From Epithemia pelagica (lineage: Eukaryota; Bacillariophyta; Bacillariophyceae; Surirellales; Surirellaceae): a stretch of DNA of 64,000 nucleotides. The stretch spans positions 3,906,001 to 3,970,000 of the forward strand of contig OX337228.1 in NCBI GenBank assembly GCA_946965045.2. The letters run 5' to 3'. Below the pieces are notes generated by a model, which was given only the letters and a program-made list of their open reading frames with translations, did not search any database and was not told the origin of the DNA. The translations under genes and the position numbers were made by a program. Shown piece after piece: positions 1 to 12,872 of the stretch. How positions within the stretch are numbered: position 1 is the first letter of the stretch; each line of letters opens with the position of its first letter.

Positions 1-3000
1 TTTAACCAATCTTTAACGCTCGAGTCCGTTTTGATGTCAATAGGCTCAACGAATTCAACAACTTCACCATCTTTTGAAACCATCGCATCTAGCCTCGCCC
101 GGACACCCTCTGGAAGCTCCCCTTGAACATGGCGTGCACCAGCAATCCCGGCAAACATTTTCCCGACATGTGGGAGGACTTTCCCGGGCTCGCTGGAACC
201 CATAATTTCCAAAAGATCATCATCCCCAAGGAAGAAAAAGCGACTGAAATCACTTCGCTGTTTGGCTAAGTATTCGCCTAGAGCGCGCTGAATGACTCCC
301 ATGAGATTCCCAAGCCTTTCTAAGGTTCGCTGTAGATTGTCGATGTTGAGAACCTCCATAGCAAACGGCTTGCTAGCAATTCTTCTCATCAGCGAAATAA
401 ATTCGGAATCAACACTCTTGAATCGTGACCATTCGGATCTTAATACATGTGACAACGAATAAAAGATGAGACGATCAGTAAACTCAACCAACCAAATCCA
501 GAGAAGCACAGCTATACTTACGGGAGCTGGGCTTTGATGTCTGATGATCCAAAAAGGATGCCTTCGAGATAAACCCACCGGCGTTGCACATCCACCCAAG
601 CGTCGAACGCTGCACGGAGTTTGGTAAGGCGATCTTCCCATAGCTTACCTTCCTCCTGAAATTCACGAACGGATCGATAATACGGGCTTGATTTCATCAA
701 AGCTAAGCCTCCAATGTGATCATCGAGTGTGGCAAACAAATCATCCCAACCACGAATAAGACGTGTGCGATTCTGGAACAAGACAAGCTCAAGTTCTTGC
801 TTCGTCCACCGCTCACGAACTTGACCAAGAAACACCTCCAAGGCCATTTCGCCCTGTGCAACAGTTAAGATTTCTGACATATCCTTTTTGCGAGAGAGCA
901 GCCCATGGTCCCATAAAGTACCCACAGAAAGATCAGAGAAGGGAATTCGTACCCCAAGACGCTGTAGAATAGTCTTCCAATGCCGATCTTTTAGAGCTTC
1001 AGTCTTAAGTTCAGAAAGAAGGCCGTGTCCGGCTATGTAGCCCTTGACGGTTTCGTGCAGCTGGTTGTAAGCATCGTACTGGCGGATCCTATTTGGCAAG
1101 GACCGCATCTCAGCCAGTAGACCATCTAGAGCACTACGAACTTTACGCATGACAGCGGTTGCCCAGGGAGTATCTTTAATAGCTTCGAGCGAGTTGAAAG
1201 GCTGAAGCACGGCATCCCAAACCTCTTTCAAGTCAGCTAGCTCGTTCAGACTCTCAACGACTTCGGTATTTTCAATACCTTGTTCCAATCCAAGAGCATC
1301 CTTTGCTCTGACCAGATTCTCTTGATGAACGTGAGCCTTTTTCAAACTGATCTCGTATTTTGCAAGCGTTTCCAGGGCAGCGGGGGGCGAAACATTCCCG
1401 CGAAGTGGTTTGTCTTCTCTCCATGTCTCGAGAAGTGCCGCAAGCTGCTTTGTTGCCGTCTTGTCCTCTGCCGTGACTCTGGCTTGGAGCAAAGGTATCT
1501 GTTGTTCCATTGTTCGGGTTCGGCGCTCCAAAATTTGCATAAGGCTGTCGTAGAGACCCTTAGCGACACTGACTTCCATCCACTCTGCCGTGAACAAGTA
1601 TCGTTGCTTCCGCAAAAGTTTCTCGGCTACACGAAGCGACTCCAGTTCCTTTGCCCAGGGACCCACCTTCTGCTTTACCTCCTGGACAAATGTTACGCCA
1701 AGAACTATGTTTTCGGTGGCCGCACTGTCCAGAGTGGTTTCTTCAAGCTTGCCCTTAGCCGAAGCTATCTTTTCGTGACAGTCCTCAATACATTGTCCTA
1801 GTATGCTAGCAAACGAGCTTTGCAGCTCTCGTTGCCAAGAGTCATACTTCAGGTTAATCTGTGATTGGACCTTTCCGTAGCGTATCACGATTGGGCCGAA
1901 TTCAGCGACGGTAGCCGACGAGTCCAACGTTGAGCGAGCTTCTGCGGCTTCACGAAGCAAAGATTGCCATTTCTCTACGTCGTTCCCAACAGTTGCGGCG
2001 ACCTCTGAAACTTGAGTATCCCACAGCGTCTGATACGCCAACCACTGATCGACAAAAGAAGAAGCATTCCCAATGTGATCTTCCAGCGATCCGTATGCAT
2101 CGGCTAAAATTGAAGGGGATACCATTTGTACGAGATTGTCAAAGCTTTCGTTTTGAGAGGAAGCTGACTTCTTGCTGCTTTCAAAGACTTCATACTTGCC
2201 ACTCCGGGGCCGAGGAAGACTACAAATGACACCGATAAACTCATGGAGCTTGTCTAGGAAGATCGAGCGGGCAGCTGGCACAGATGGTACAGGTGAGATT
2301 TCTTGATTGCGAAGTACAATATCAAGTTCAACCTTCACCTTTGCAGTGAAATCAGGCACTTCACCACTTGAGACCTCATCGTTATCCTTTGGCTGCACTT
2401 CGGTGTTTCCCGTTATTTCTGTCTGTTCTGCGCCTTTGGGTCTGAATGCATCGTTCCAGCCCTTGAGAACTTTCTCCAGGCGCTTCACCAGGACTACACC
2501 AATTCGGTCCCCTACAACTTGTACCCAAGCGTCAAGTTCATTGTAACCACTAAGCGACATTTCGTCAATAGTTTTCTGGATCGAAGCAAGTACTCCACTG
2601 AACGTGCTGGTATCGTACGACACCTTGTGAAGGAGGTTCAGAGCAATGTTGACTTTGTCGCAAGCTCGAAGGAGCTGCTCGACACGATCTTCGAACTTGG
2701 AAACGGACTCATTGAGCCTGGAAACCCATTCTGTCATTTCTTTGGCTTCCCATCTAACACGCTGCTTCTTCGCGATTGCAGTAGACGTGGATAACTTGAC
2801 ATCAAACGCTTCAGAAATAATCTCACGGATCTCCAAAAGCTGAGGCATCACCAAGCCTTCTAGCTCTGGGGTAACAAGAACACGGACAGCTTGATAGGAA
2901 CGAAGGGCTGTTTTCACCGCAATTGCATACTGTACCCATAAAAAATCAAGTTAATCGTGAGCGATGTGTCCCCATGTGGCAAACCTTCACCACATGATTA

Positions 3001-5654
3001 CTTACAGGATAGCGTTGGACCGATTCATCGGCAGCCATACTGTTTAAAACAACCCACACCATGAGAACGACCTCAAAGTAACTAACATTGGGCACAAATA
3101 CATGAACTTACGTGAGGGTTCGAGGAATGTATTTACCAAAACCGAGCCACTTCAAATGGCGGATTTCTTTAAAAAGTAACTCCGTCTTCTCATCAAAATT
3201 TACCACCGCCACTAATTGACCATCCCGTCCTTTCTCGTGTCCAATGATGATGGGATACGTGTTAAGCTTGGCTGCAGTAGCACTGGTCAACTCCTTTTCC
3301 CATTCGAGCACCCAGTTGTTGAAAAACGACCGAGCGTCCAATTTCGCCAACAATTCGTCGCATGTCTTGTGGAGTTGGCGACCTTCCAATTGCTGACCCC
3401 AATTAGGTCCAAGAACATTCCCCATACGTTCCACCAACGTCTGAACCTGTCTCTCCATTTGCTTTGCCCACAAGATTTTACCTGCCACAGGAGGAATCCC
3501 GCGCAACCGACTGATCCGGGCAGCCGGAGAAGATTCGTACTTCAAGGTAAACTTCGATTGCAGCTTTCCAACCGCGTCGGCAACCGTGGCAATCAGCTGC
3601 ATCTGGAATTCCTTCACAGCTGAAGTGAAAAGGGTGAGTACCATTGTATTTGTTCACACTAAATCGAACGCAAGATTCAACGTACCCGCACGGACTCGTG
3701 TCCTGGTCAACAGCAGATTAAACCTAGCGAAGACAACAAACATATCTTCTGCATCCTGGTACCGTCCAACAGTGCAAAATATTAGATGCAAAACTCGAAT
3801 TGAATCAATAAGTAGTGGATACGTACTTTGCAAGCAGTAAGCTTGTCGCGAAGAAGCCGAGCCAATCTCTCTTCCATGGCATCCATTTGAAGGTCATACT
3901 CCTCAAGTGAAGTTTCAAGCGCCTTTGAGCCGGCTTGAGACAAATCCAAAACATCCAAACTCCCAAAGACTTGACGGGGGGCTTGATCCACGGTTTGGAT
4001 GGCAGCTGGTTCCTCTTGACGTAACACGGTATACACAACAGAAGATAGTTGGGTATGACCACTTCGAAACTGATGAATTTGTTCCAAACGTTGACGCAAA
4101 GGCAAATGGGCCAAGGCAATCTTCTCCACTACTTTGTTCAGGCCGGTAAGCTTACGACGACGTCCCTGTTCTAAAATGAATGCTTTCCACGCATCAAATC
4201 GATCATCGAACTGAGCAAACACATCCTCCGACGGAAATCGCACTTTTGACTCGTAGTCTTTGTAATCCATGAAGAGAAGGTTGGGATATTTGTCCTGGGT
4301 GATAGATCACAAATGGTTAAAACTGTGAACGACCTCACCAGAATAGTGGAATGCACAGATATCACTTACTTGCAAAATGGAATGGAGACGAGAGGCAAGA
4401 ACCGATGTTGTCGCCTGCAAAAGATGCGACGACCTTTCCAACGAGTAGTAGCGCGACTGACGGACCTTTGGGAGATGATCAAATATGGCTTTCATTGCCG
4501 TTGCGACAGCTTCTAGATCAGACGCTGCCTGTAACTGCTGCAACGGAAACCCCTGAAGAAATTTTGTCACATCTTGAGTGTAACCAACAGCTTGTTCCAT
4601 GCCGGTGTTATTCTCCAGCGCAAGCGTAGCCACAAAACGTTTTGCTGGTTAAACACGATGAATGGGGTAAGTGCTTGTAGGTTGACAGAAAAGAAACGGA
4701 AAGTTGAGCCTTCGTACCTTCTCGCAAAAGGGCAGTGGTCAAACCAACGGCAGGAGAATTCAACTGTTCTTGAATGTGGGTCAATTCTGCCTGGAGTTGA
4801 GTCCAGAACGCTAATTCCTCCGCCGCGGCATCACTTTCCGACGGCATAAAGGGAGTTGTTTTCGGTAGGACTGTGATTTTACGTATCTGCACAATCCACT
4901 GGGAGACTGTAGCCTGCAATTCGTTCAAGAAGGCGTCATCGGTCAACTGACCGGATAACCCCAAGGCATCCCAGTCATGCTTCTCGACCACTGCATTACT
5001 ATGATTTGTGCAAACCTTTTCCAGAACAGGATGGGTCGTCAACAATACGTGGGGCAACCGCGTGGAACGGCTGGATTGCTGAAGGGCGACATCAAGCTGT
5101 CGGACCTTATCTTGCAATTGCTGGGTCATGACTTCATCTTCAAGCACTGCTTGAATCGTCGGAAGAAAGCACTGGCGAGTATAAACTTGCAAGGCGCTCA
5201 AAACGGCACTGGGAGTCGATGAGGTGGAGCTGGTCGCCGCAGTAGACGGAGCGTCCTCACCTTCCGAAGTCACCACATCCGCACTTTGAAGGGTCATGCA
5301 TTGGACCTGCGAGACACTCGATACTTCCTCGTCTGCAACATGACAAAAGACCAAGGCACTTCCACGACGTTGTCTCGGAAGCGCTTCCAGCGATGCTTGA
5401 AGAATAATCTCACTATCTTCTTCGGTACCAGCATGAGACATCCACACAAACATGCGTGACGCCGAACTCTTCAGAAAGGACTCAACGATAGGATAAAAAT
5501 CCTCTGGTAAAGACTGTCCCAAATGGAGCTCGCAGCACAAGCTGAAAACGAAAAGGAACGGTTTTCATCATTTGTTGTTAGGGACGTGAACGTCGACTTT
5601 GCAGTCGATGCAGGAGACGTACCGAATGTACTCGCTTGGAGTGCGCGTCGGCAT
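1..5654 (-). CDS. DHC1: Cytoplasmic dynein heavy chain, N-terminal tail (3' part outside window)
   Basis: This is the cargo-binding and dimerising tail of a dynein heavy chain, the minus-end-directed microtubule motor. I assemble nine exons: 5654-5623, 5541-4718, 4644-4370, 4294-3827, 3755-3686, 3619-3112, 3039-3006, 2929-522 and 438-1. All reading phases agree and give 1,685 residues before the window edge; the AAA+ motor would follow beyond position 1. Family landmarks are visible: a start MPTRTPSEYIR, the DHC N1 stretch around AKRFVATLAL, AEDMFVVFARFNLLLTRTRV in the 70-nt exon, and the DHC N2 linker blocks FSRFFFLGDDDLLEIMGSS and VGKMFAGI near the edge. Two exons are tiny (32 and 34 nt). 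Donors are GTACGT or GTAAGT. Pennate diatoms lack flagella, so I infer cytoplasmic dynein 1 rather than an axonemal or IFT form; the family call is firm and the subclass less so. Confidence 0.93.
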
Positions 5655-6497
5655 TTTGGATCAATCCTTTCCTGGACGTTTCTATCTTCTGCTCTCAACA
5701 ACTCGTTCTCTGTGTTTCTCTCTTCGCTATCAACTAAGTACTACTGCAAGGTCCGGTTAATAGATTGTTCCACCCAAAACCAGACAAGGATCTCGAGGAA
5801 ACAAGGTACCAACCAAAACGAGGACAACGAGGAGACGACGAAAAGAGAGGGAAGATAGCGGACGACCTTCACTCGCCTTTGTTGTCAGTTCACGGATCTT
5901 TTCGAGGGCATAAGAAGAAATGATGACTATAAGTCAAAATGTACTTTACAGGAAACTTCAGTGTGGGTGTGGCGGGATCTCTCGCCGGCATGGAAATCAC
6001 GCAAGCCCAGAGCCTGGCTGGTGATGGATCCCGTCTGTTTTTCTATTCGTTGTGGGTCCAAATTTCCGAACGAGAGAAAAAAGCAAGCGTGGTGGGAGAT
6101 CCAAATCGTGCATCTTGCTTTTGGGCGGTTTGCTTCCGAAGTTCTCCTCCACCGTTTAGAGATCATAGACTTTGCTGGTTTGTCTGCCGTTGGTATCATT
6201 ACAACCTGAGGTAAGTCCGAGTAAGACAGCAATGCAACACCATTCTTCGGTGATTTCCTATGCGCTCTTGGTGGAAGCCACAGATGGAAAAGGAGGCGCC
6301 GAGCGCGGCTTTCATTCTTCACCAGGGATCATTGTTGCGATCATTTTGGTCCGTTGGGTTTTGCTGACGTCACGTACGGCGTCCTTTTGGCCGTAACCTT
6401 TGGTCATTTTGTCATTGCCAAACTACTCGGTGCTCAAGAAGATCTTGTGTTGCTGTTCCGTTGACTATACATTGCCACAGCTGGAATAGAATTCAAA
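5655..6497. other. Intergenic, divergent promoter region between dynein and RAB11
   Basis: This 843-bp gap separates two head-to-head start codons. It should hold both promoters and 5' leaders. Several open frames cross it, but none resembles a protein. I see no clear TATA box or repeat. Confidence 0.6.
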
Positions 6498-7148
6498 ATG
6501 GCGTCCCGCGTAGATGAAGAATATGATTATTTGTTCAAGATTGTGCTCATTGGTGATTCCGGTGTAGGGAAATCGAATTTACTCTCGCGATTCACAAGGA
6601 ACGAGTTCAACCTTGAGAGTAAATCAACCATTGGGGTGGAGTTTGCCACCAAGTCGATTCAAGCGGAAGGAAAGACAATTAAGGCTCAGATTTGGGACAC
6701 AGCAGGCCAAGAGCGTTATCGTGCTATTACATCTGCCTATTACAGGGGTGCCGTTGGTGCACTTTTGGTGTACGACATATCCAAGCACTCAACCTTTGAA
6801 AACGTGGAGCGTTGGCTGAAGGAACTTCGGGACCATGCGGAAGCGAACATAGTGGTCATGCTTGTTGGTAACAAATCAGATCTTCGGCATTTGCGCGCTG
6901 TGGAAACGGACGAAGCCATGGCTTTTGCCGAACAGCACAACCTTGCCTTTATTGAAACGTCGGCCTTGGACGCATCCGGTGTGGACACAGCATTCCAGCG
7001 TATTCTCACCGAAATTTACCGACTCATGAGCAAACGAAACATGCAGGCAGAAGATGCTGCGAATCAACCCTCTATGACTGCGGGACAAAAGATTAGTTTG
7101 AATGACAAGGGTGGTCCCAAGAAATCGGGATGCTGTGCCAGTGTCTAA
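6498..7148 (+). CDS. RAB11: Rab11-family small GTPase
   Basis: This intronless gene encodes 216 residues, the normal Rab11 length. The protein should switch recycling-endosome, trans-Golgi and cytokinesis traffic. All nucleotide-binding motifs are present: GDSGVGKS (P-loop, about residues 19-26), the switch I threonine in STIGVEF, WDTAGQE, NKSD and ETSAL. The effector region [12 protein letters not shown] and the segment [14 protein letters not shown] are typical of Rab11. The C-terminus GCCASV has the paired cysteines for double geranylgeranylation. The gene is divergent from dynein, which moves Rab11 membranes in animals; shared regulation is only a possibility. Confidence 0.97.
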   Translation: MASRVDEEYDYLFKIVLIGDSGVGKSNLLSRFTRNEFNLESKSTIGVEFATKSIQAEGKTIKAQIWDTAGQERYRAITSAYYRGAVGALLVYDISKHSTFENVERWLKELRDHAEANIVVMLVGNKSDLRHLRAVETDEAMAFAEQHNLAFIETSALDASGVDTAFQRILTEIYRLMSKRNMQAEDAANQPSMTAGQKISLNDKGGPKKSGCCASV

Positions 7149-7423
7149 TCCATAAGCCTATTAGCTTCAAACTGCAAATGCGTATATATGAGGTGTGATA
7201 TTTATACGAATGACGCTAAATTGTATAGCCTAGTACGCGGACTTTCAACATACGCCTTCTGAATTCATTTCGAGCCTACCTAGAGCGGTCGAAAGACCTC
7301 TGAAAACAATTCATCAGTGGGGATTCTCAATGATCGCCATGGGCTCTTTGCAGATAGTGGGAAGTATGACAGAAACTTTCTACCATCGGAGACTATGCCA
7401 AACCGTCTGGCGTATGAATTGGA

Positions 7424-10269
7424 TTACCCGGACATGGATTCTTCCTCTTGCTCCGCACGTTCTTCCTCAACACGGGGTTCTTGCTCAAGCTCCACAAATT
7501 CTTCCCCCACCTTTGCCACAAATCCACACGCTCGACCCATACCAGCGTAGTACGAGTCTTCCAAATGATGCGCCAGGGCTTTCAAATCCAGCATGGCCTG
7601 AAACATTTTGAGTTCCCGCTCTGTAAACTCCTTGCCGATTCCAAATACACTTCCCACATCACTCGCCGTGGCTGACCGCAACCGAGCCGTCACTTGTCCA
7701 AAGGCCGAAGATAACTTATCTCCCAACCCTCCTTCATTTTCACTTGCCATCGAATCTGTTGCGGCACTAAACAATTCAGACAAGAAGGAACCCTCCGAAG
7801 CAGGATGTGCAAAGGCACCGCTGTCACGAACGGGACATTGACTTTCATCGCTTTCACCTTCAATCCATAAAAGTGGCGCCTCGTTTTCGTCCTCTTTAGA
7901 CGAAAACAAATTCTCCTTTTTGTCTTGATCGCCATTATTGTGCTTCGTATCGTCCTCCTCGTCATCCTCGTTGACAGCGGCAATGAGAGCCGTGGCACCA
8001 CAATGATCGTACCGAATTTGTCCCAAGATGAGCGCGTTGACGGTTCGCGGCATGCGTGCCACGACATCTTCCCCATTGACAATGCGATACGCTTGGTTGA
8101 TCAAACCCCGATCCACGAGGGAATCAAAGTTTTCCGCAAAGGCTGGGTTGCCGACCCGGGGACTCCCAAAACTATACAGACGCAAACTTTTGGGACGTGG
8201 TGGGTCACCCCGTTCCTCTTGCGCCTCTTGTCCCATGAATGTGTTCGCAATGCTTTTCCACCAAGGTTCTGATTCTTGGAGCTGGGGGAGACCACGACCC
8301 GCGTCGACGCCGTATTCACCAATGTCTGCCGTAAAGAGAGTCGCCAAGGCTCCTCCCAGAGAATGACCGGTAATCTGGTTTGTTTGGAGATGCGTTGGGT
8401 GAGACACGAGTTCATGCACAAAACAGCTCCTACAAAAGTTGACCTACCAACATGTCATAGTCGGAAAAGACATCTCCCGGTCCCACGGCTGCTAGAATGA
8501 GTTCTTTGAGTCGTCGGGAAATGGAGGCCAGAGAGGTTCGGAACCCAGCATGAACTTTGGGAATTTCTTGATTGGCCACATTTTCTCCTTCAACCCACGT
8601 TTCCTGTATCAAACTAGCGTCCGTGACGAGATCAATGGGTGTACACGTGCCCCGAAACGACACGACAATGAGCTTTTGTTCCAGACTCCGATACACGGCA
8701 CAACAGGCACCCGTCTTGTCATGATTGACAAACAAACAATGTTCCAAATCTTGGACCCGGTCCAATCGATCACTTTTTTGATCCGGAGCCAGTGTTTGTC
8801 GATGTTTGACAAAGAGGGTTCCCCAGTCAATGCCAGGCATACCCCCCTTGACTTGATATACTTGGCGTGCGGCATTGTTATAATTGTTGACATTGGGAAT
8901 GGGCAAGTATCGTACCCGCAGTTTGATTGTGCCTTGTATTTCTCCTTCATAATAACTGGCGAGCAAGGCTCCGGCCGCAGCTCCGATCGGCCCTCCCAGA
9001 TAGGCCCCGGCGGCGGCCCCTGCCAGAACCTAAAAGACACAAAAAGAGCAAACCACAGACAGACATGGCAGAATGGTTTGGTTGCTTTGAGAATACAAGA
9101 AAAAGAGAGGAGGGAGGAGGATTGTACACCGCTGTGCCATGACATCTATTGGCGTTTTGGCGGTATGTAATCAGTATCCCAGTTATGAAGCAAGTAGCAC
9201 GTACCTGCGAATTCTTGTCCTTTTTGCGTGGTTTGGACGAAAGGCGCAAATCTCCTTGCCAAGGTTGAGGTCCCATTTCCATTTTTAAATTTTGCTGCAT
9301 CAAGTCCACTTCCCCTCGTTGGACGGCTTGTAAGAGTTCCGCCTTGAGCGACTCCACAAGTTCTTCCTCGGTCCAGGCTGCTTCAGGAATTAGTTCAGAT
9401 AATTTCCGATAGGTGGATCCCACCGGTGTCCCTTGTCCCATTTTGTTTTCGTCCATGACTGTAAAGACAAGTCGGACGGTGGCCGGATCTTGAACGTAAA
9501 TAAACAATGGATTGTCTTCTGGCCAGACAGCTTGTCCTCCCTTGCCCCAACTACTTGGAATATGATAGGGTGCCGCCCATCCCCGTCGTTTCTTGGCGGC
9601 TTGCGATTGCTTTTCATCAATGTTGGCCCAGGCCACACTGGTCCGCACTACATGAGCCGACCCCGTCAAATCCAAGACCCCTTCATGATAAATTTCTTTT
9701 TCCAAAATTCGAACATCTTCTGTCCACGATCCTTCCACGGCGGCAGCCAGGACGGCGGCATCCACGCCCTTACCGGACACCATACGTTCCATGCCATTCT
9801 CATCGTCGGGCAAACCCGTGGCACGGTTCACGACAATTTCCACAATGCCCTTGTACAATTGTCGAGTATAGGCCGGCGAGACAAAGGCAACTTTCAAACC
9901 CTGAGGACCCTTTTCCCATCGAGACGAATTGGCCGGTGGTTCGACGTAACTGTCAAACGCCAAGCCGCCACAAAAGAGTGCCGTGTCAAGATCAAAGGGT
10001 TCCTTATTCGTGGTCGTCGTCGCAGTTGTGGTTGCGTCATTGGTGGTGGTCATGGAACTTGAACTTTCGGCCATGAATAGGGACGAAGACAAATATCTCG
10101 ATGCCCTCGGGGATGGGAAAGAGGTGCTCCAGGGATCCACAGGCGTTTTAGTTGTCGGCAGATTGGGGGCGCAATGATACAGAGGGGGAAACACATACGC
10201 GTTCACCCGGCAACCATGGAAGAAACTCGCCAGGACGATAACCAGCCGGAAGAGCGCCATGATTCTCAT
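7424..10269 (-). CDS. Class-3 lipase with N-terminal leader and C2-like region
   Basis: I assemble three exons (10269-9205, 9029-8448, 8374-7424) giving 865 residues. The C-terminal half is an alpha/beta-hydrolase of the fungal lipase-3 family acting on acylglycerols or related lipids. The nucleophile motif GHSLGG (Ser about 554) lies directly after the second intron. YSFGSPRVGN follows, with the probable catalytic Asp in NGEDVVARMP (about 652) and His in IRYDHCG (about 673). The N-terminus is a hydrophobic leader ending around RVNAYVFPP; the aromatic residue after a likely cleavage site is compatible with ER entry or diatom plastid import. A beta-rich region with VRLVFTVMDENK (about residues 290-310) looks C2-like. 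A Gly/Ala hydrophobic hairpin begins exon 2. The C-terminus is very acidic. Substrate and final location are not visible. Confidence 0.88.
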
Positions 10270-10749
10270 TGTACTACCTTGCCATGGAAGGGGTGTGGTT
10301 GTCTTGGAGAGTCTTTGCCTTCTTTTCGGGGACAGGCGTTGACAATTGTTCAATCATTGAATGGCGCCAATCGAATTTTGTTTTTTTTTCCGCAAAATTG
10401 TGATGGGTCGATGACGTGTCTGGTTCGTGACCGCATGGGTCCCGTACCACCCCCCACGACGACCCCACTCATCCGTTCGGCAAGGATCTTTCGTCCTCTG
10501 CGCGCACCTTCATTTTTTTTCCATTGAAGATATAATTTTTGATCTCGAGAGACGAGACAAAGTAAAAAAAGAGAAGAAATACCTTTGTTCGTCAAGTGGT
10601 TTCTGGTACTGCCACTAAAGCAATCTTGCGCACAAAGCCCCGACAATCAAAGGCTCTCTTAATTATTCGACCTTTTGCTTGGATCGATCCCTCGTTGGTA
10701 CAAGTAACCCCCATTGATTTTGAGACCAGAGAAGAGCAAAACAAAAAGA

Positions 10750-12450
10750 ATGGTTCGCATTACTCGTCAAAAAGTTCAGCAACAGTCCCGTCGTCGAGGC
10801 AACAGCAATGCTAACAGTTTGGATTTGGCTCTTCGTGACATTCGAGCCAAATTGCTGGAACAAAACAAATTGGTGCTCGTCTTGTTGGCCTTGAGCACGG
10901 TTGTGCTTGTGGTCGTGGTGGCCGTCTGGTCCGCTTCCTCGTCCTGGTCGACCACCGATCATTTGCGTTCGTCCGCCAATCATCCCAATTTGCACTTGGC
11001 CGATAAGAATTCCGAACAATACAATGCCTTGGCTTTGGATATTTTGCAAACCTTGGATTGCCACAAGTTGCTCAACAAAACCAAGAACACCGTATCACAA
11101 ATGATTAACGAGGAGGAAGAGGCGGCCGCCGCTGTGCAACGACGTCGTCGTCGTTTGGACGATTTTAAGGATCCCGGCGAAGGAGATAACAATCCTGATC
11201 CCGATGAGGAACCAGACAAGGAAGGACAATGGGGAGACGACGCTGTCAATTTCCAAGAAGAGGAAGAACTTACTCCTACAGCCAAACACTTGTTTTGTTT
11301 GGCAGCATTTGCTTCGGATGATCGAAAGGAGACGGCCTATTGGAAAGACACCATCAAGTGCGATGCCACACAGGCGGCTCAACAATCCTTGTTGGATTTG
11401 TGGTCCACGGCACGGGGAGAAATGGCTCCTGAACTGCTCCTCCAAGTCTTGGACATGTCCTTTGAAACCACTCAGACCATTGCCAAGAAATCCTTGAATT
11501 TATGGGCCCCTCGAGACGATACCGGCCTCCAATTCATGTTGGATCATGTCAATGACGCTGAAAAGACGGTCGATCAAGGCGGCTTATATGGTTTAGAACA
11601 AAACTTGGGCAGGGGAAAAGTCTTTGTCGATGTCGGATCTTGTTTGGGGACCACCAGCATGGCCATGGCGCTCCTGTATCCAGGCACACAAATTGTGTCG
11701 GTCGAAGTCGCTGCGCCCAATTGGTTGTTGCAAGAAGTCAATTTCCGATGCAATGCACAAGCCTTTGATCAAATGCCCCGCATCATGTTGACCGGTGTCG
11801 GTCCTGCTCATGCTACCACCACGTTTGCCAAATATACCTGGAAACCCGATCAAGTCACAACCGCTCGGGCCTGGACCAAGGCTAGTGAAATTGACATGTC
11901 TAAAGATGTCGAATTGTCGGTCCGATTGCGTCCGTGGCATTCCATTTTGGCGGAAGCCGAACTGTTGCACAATACAGCCGACAAGAGCGATTATCACATT
12001 GATGTCTTAAATGTGGATTGTGGTGCCTGCGAATACAATCTCATTCCCAGCATGACGGATTCGGAATTTGATTCCATTACGACCGTCATGGGGGGCGTTC
12101 ATTGGGGATACATTCCTCGTTCCAAATTGCCCTCTTCGGTGAGAGGGAAGGAAACGCACGAACGCTTGTGCAAACATGAAAACTTTGCTCGCACGGCCAA
12201 GGAATGTTGTGAGTTTCCTACCCTGGAAGTCATTAGTAGTTATCCAGGCCACGTGCTGGTGGAAGAAGACGCTGCGGCCCAAGGTGGTGCAGGCAGCAAC
12301 CATGCCATTGGCAAGGCAGGAACGGTGGCGGCCGTGGCGGGTCACTTGTGCGACGATTATCAGTCCACATGGGTCCACGAGAAGCATGTCCACGAAATTG
12401 AATCCGATTGGGGATGGTTCCAGATCACCGCGAGTGCACAAGATGCGTAG
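10750..12450 (+). CDS. Type II membrane protein with FkbM-like methyltransferase domain
   Basis: This intronless gene encodes 566 residues. The ATG at 10750 is chosen because the frame upstream has no ATG. A basic N-terminus is followed by one membrane segment at about residues 41-60, so the bulk should be lumenal. The S-adenosylmethionine-binding motif I is VFVDVGSCLG (about residue 291), followed about 25 residues later by the acidic motif IVSVEVAAPN. DVLNVDCGACEYNLIP resembles the FkbM-type DIDGAE block. A His/Cys-rich segment with RLCKHENF and KECCEF lies near the end. FkbM-like enzymes methylate hydroxyls of sugars or polyketides; a Golgi glycan substrate is my inference from topology. 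An acidic and Arg-rich linker (about residues 115-180) separates anchor and enzyme. Confidence 0.8.
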   Translation: MVRITRQKVQQQSRRRGNSNANSLDLALRDIRAKLLEQNKLVLVLLALSTVVLVVVVAVWSASSSWSTTDHLRSSANHPNLHLADKNSEQYNALALDILQTLDCHKLLNKTKNTVSQMINEEEEAAAAVQRRRRRLDDFKDPGEGDNNPDPDEEPDKEGQWGDDAVNFQEEEELTPTAKHLFCLAAFASDDRKETAYWKDTIKCDATQAAQQSLLDLWSTARGEMAPELLLQVLDMSFETTQTIAKKSLNLWAPRDDTGLQFMLDHVNDAEKTVDQGGLYGLEQNLGRGKVFVDVGSCLGTTSMAMALLYPGTQIVSVEVAAPNWLLQEVNFRCNAQAFDQMPRIMLTGVGPAHATTTFAKYTWKPDQVTTARAWTKASEIDMSKDVELSVRLRPWHSILAEAELLHNTADKSDYHIDVLNVDCGACEYNLIPSMTDSEFDSITTVMGGVHWGYIPRSKLPSSVRGKETHERLCKHENFARTAKECCEFPTLEVISSYPGHVLVEEDAAAQGGAGSNHAIGKAGTVAAVAGHLCDDYQSTWVHEKHVHEIESDWGWFQITASAQDA

Positions 12451-12872
12451 ACGTAATCCCCAAGAACAAGAGTACGATTCTGATCCCTCTAGAATAGGTG
12501 GAGTAGAACATGATGTGGTGTCAACTTATACCGGAATCTAAGGTACATCTGTGTGCTTCTGCGCTTCATTCGGACTCCTAGGTGTAGGTAGGTGCCCTTT
12601 GTCTCAAACTAGGTGTGCTACCCATTCTCTTTCCAGATACCACTGCATACGGAGGAAGGACAGACGAGAATGGTCATCGACACGTATGCACGACCGAAGC
12701 CCATGGAAAAATGCCACATACCACGACGAGAGAGCGCCACCTTTTGTTTACGCTTTTGTGGGTTTGTGTGTGGTGTGACGGAAGATTTTGAGGGCAAGAA
12801 CAAAGCATTGTTACGCCAACGCTGCGCAAGTCAAAACTACTTCTAATTACTATTCATTGAACACACGAAACC
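12451..12872. other. Intergenic region
   Basis: This 422-bp gap lies between two plus-strand genes. It contains a short CTAG-rich stretch (ACTCCTAGGTGTAGGTAGG near 12575) like those in other intergenic gaps here. I see no gene in it. Confidence 0.5.

Noticed and set aside
8376-8447. Alternative 22-nt intron or frameshift in the lipase gene
   Set aside because: A 72-nt intron ending just before ITGHSLGG keeps phase and places the catalytic motif correctly, so no frameshift is needed.
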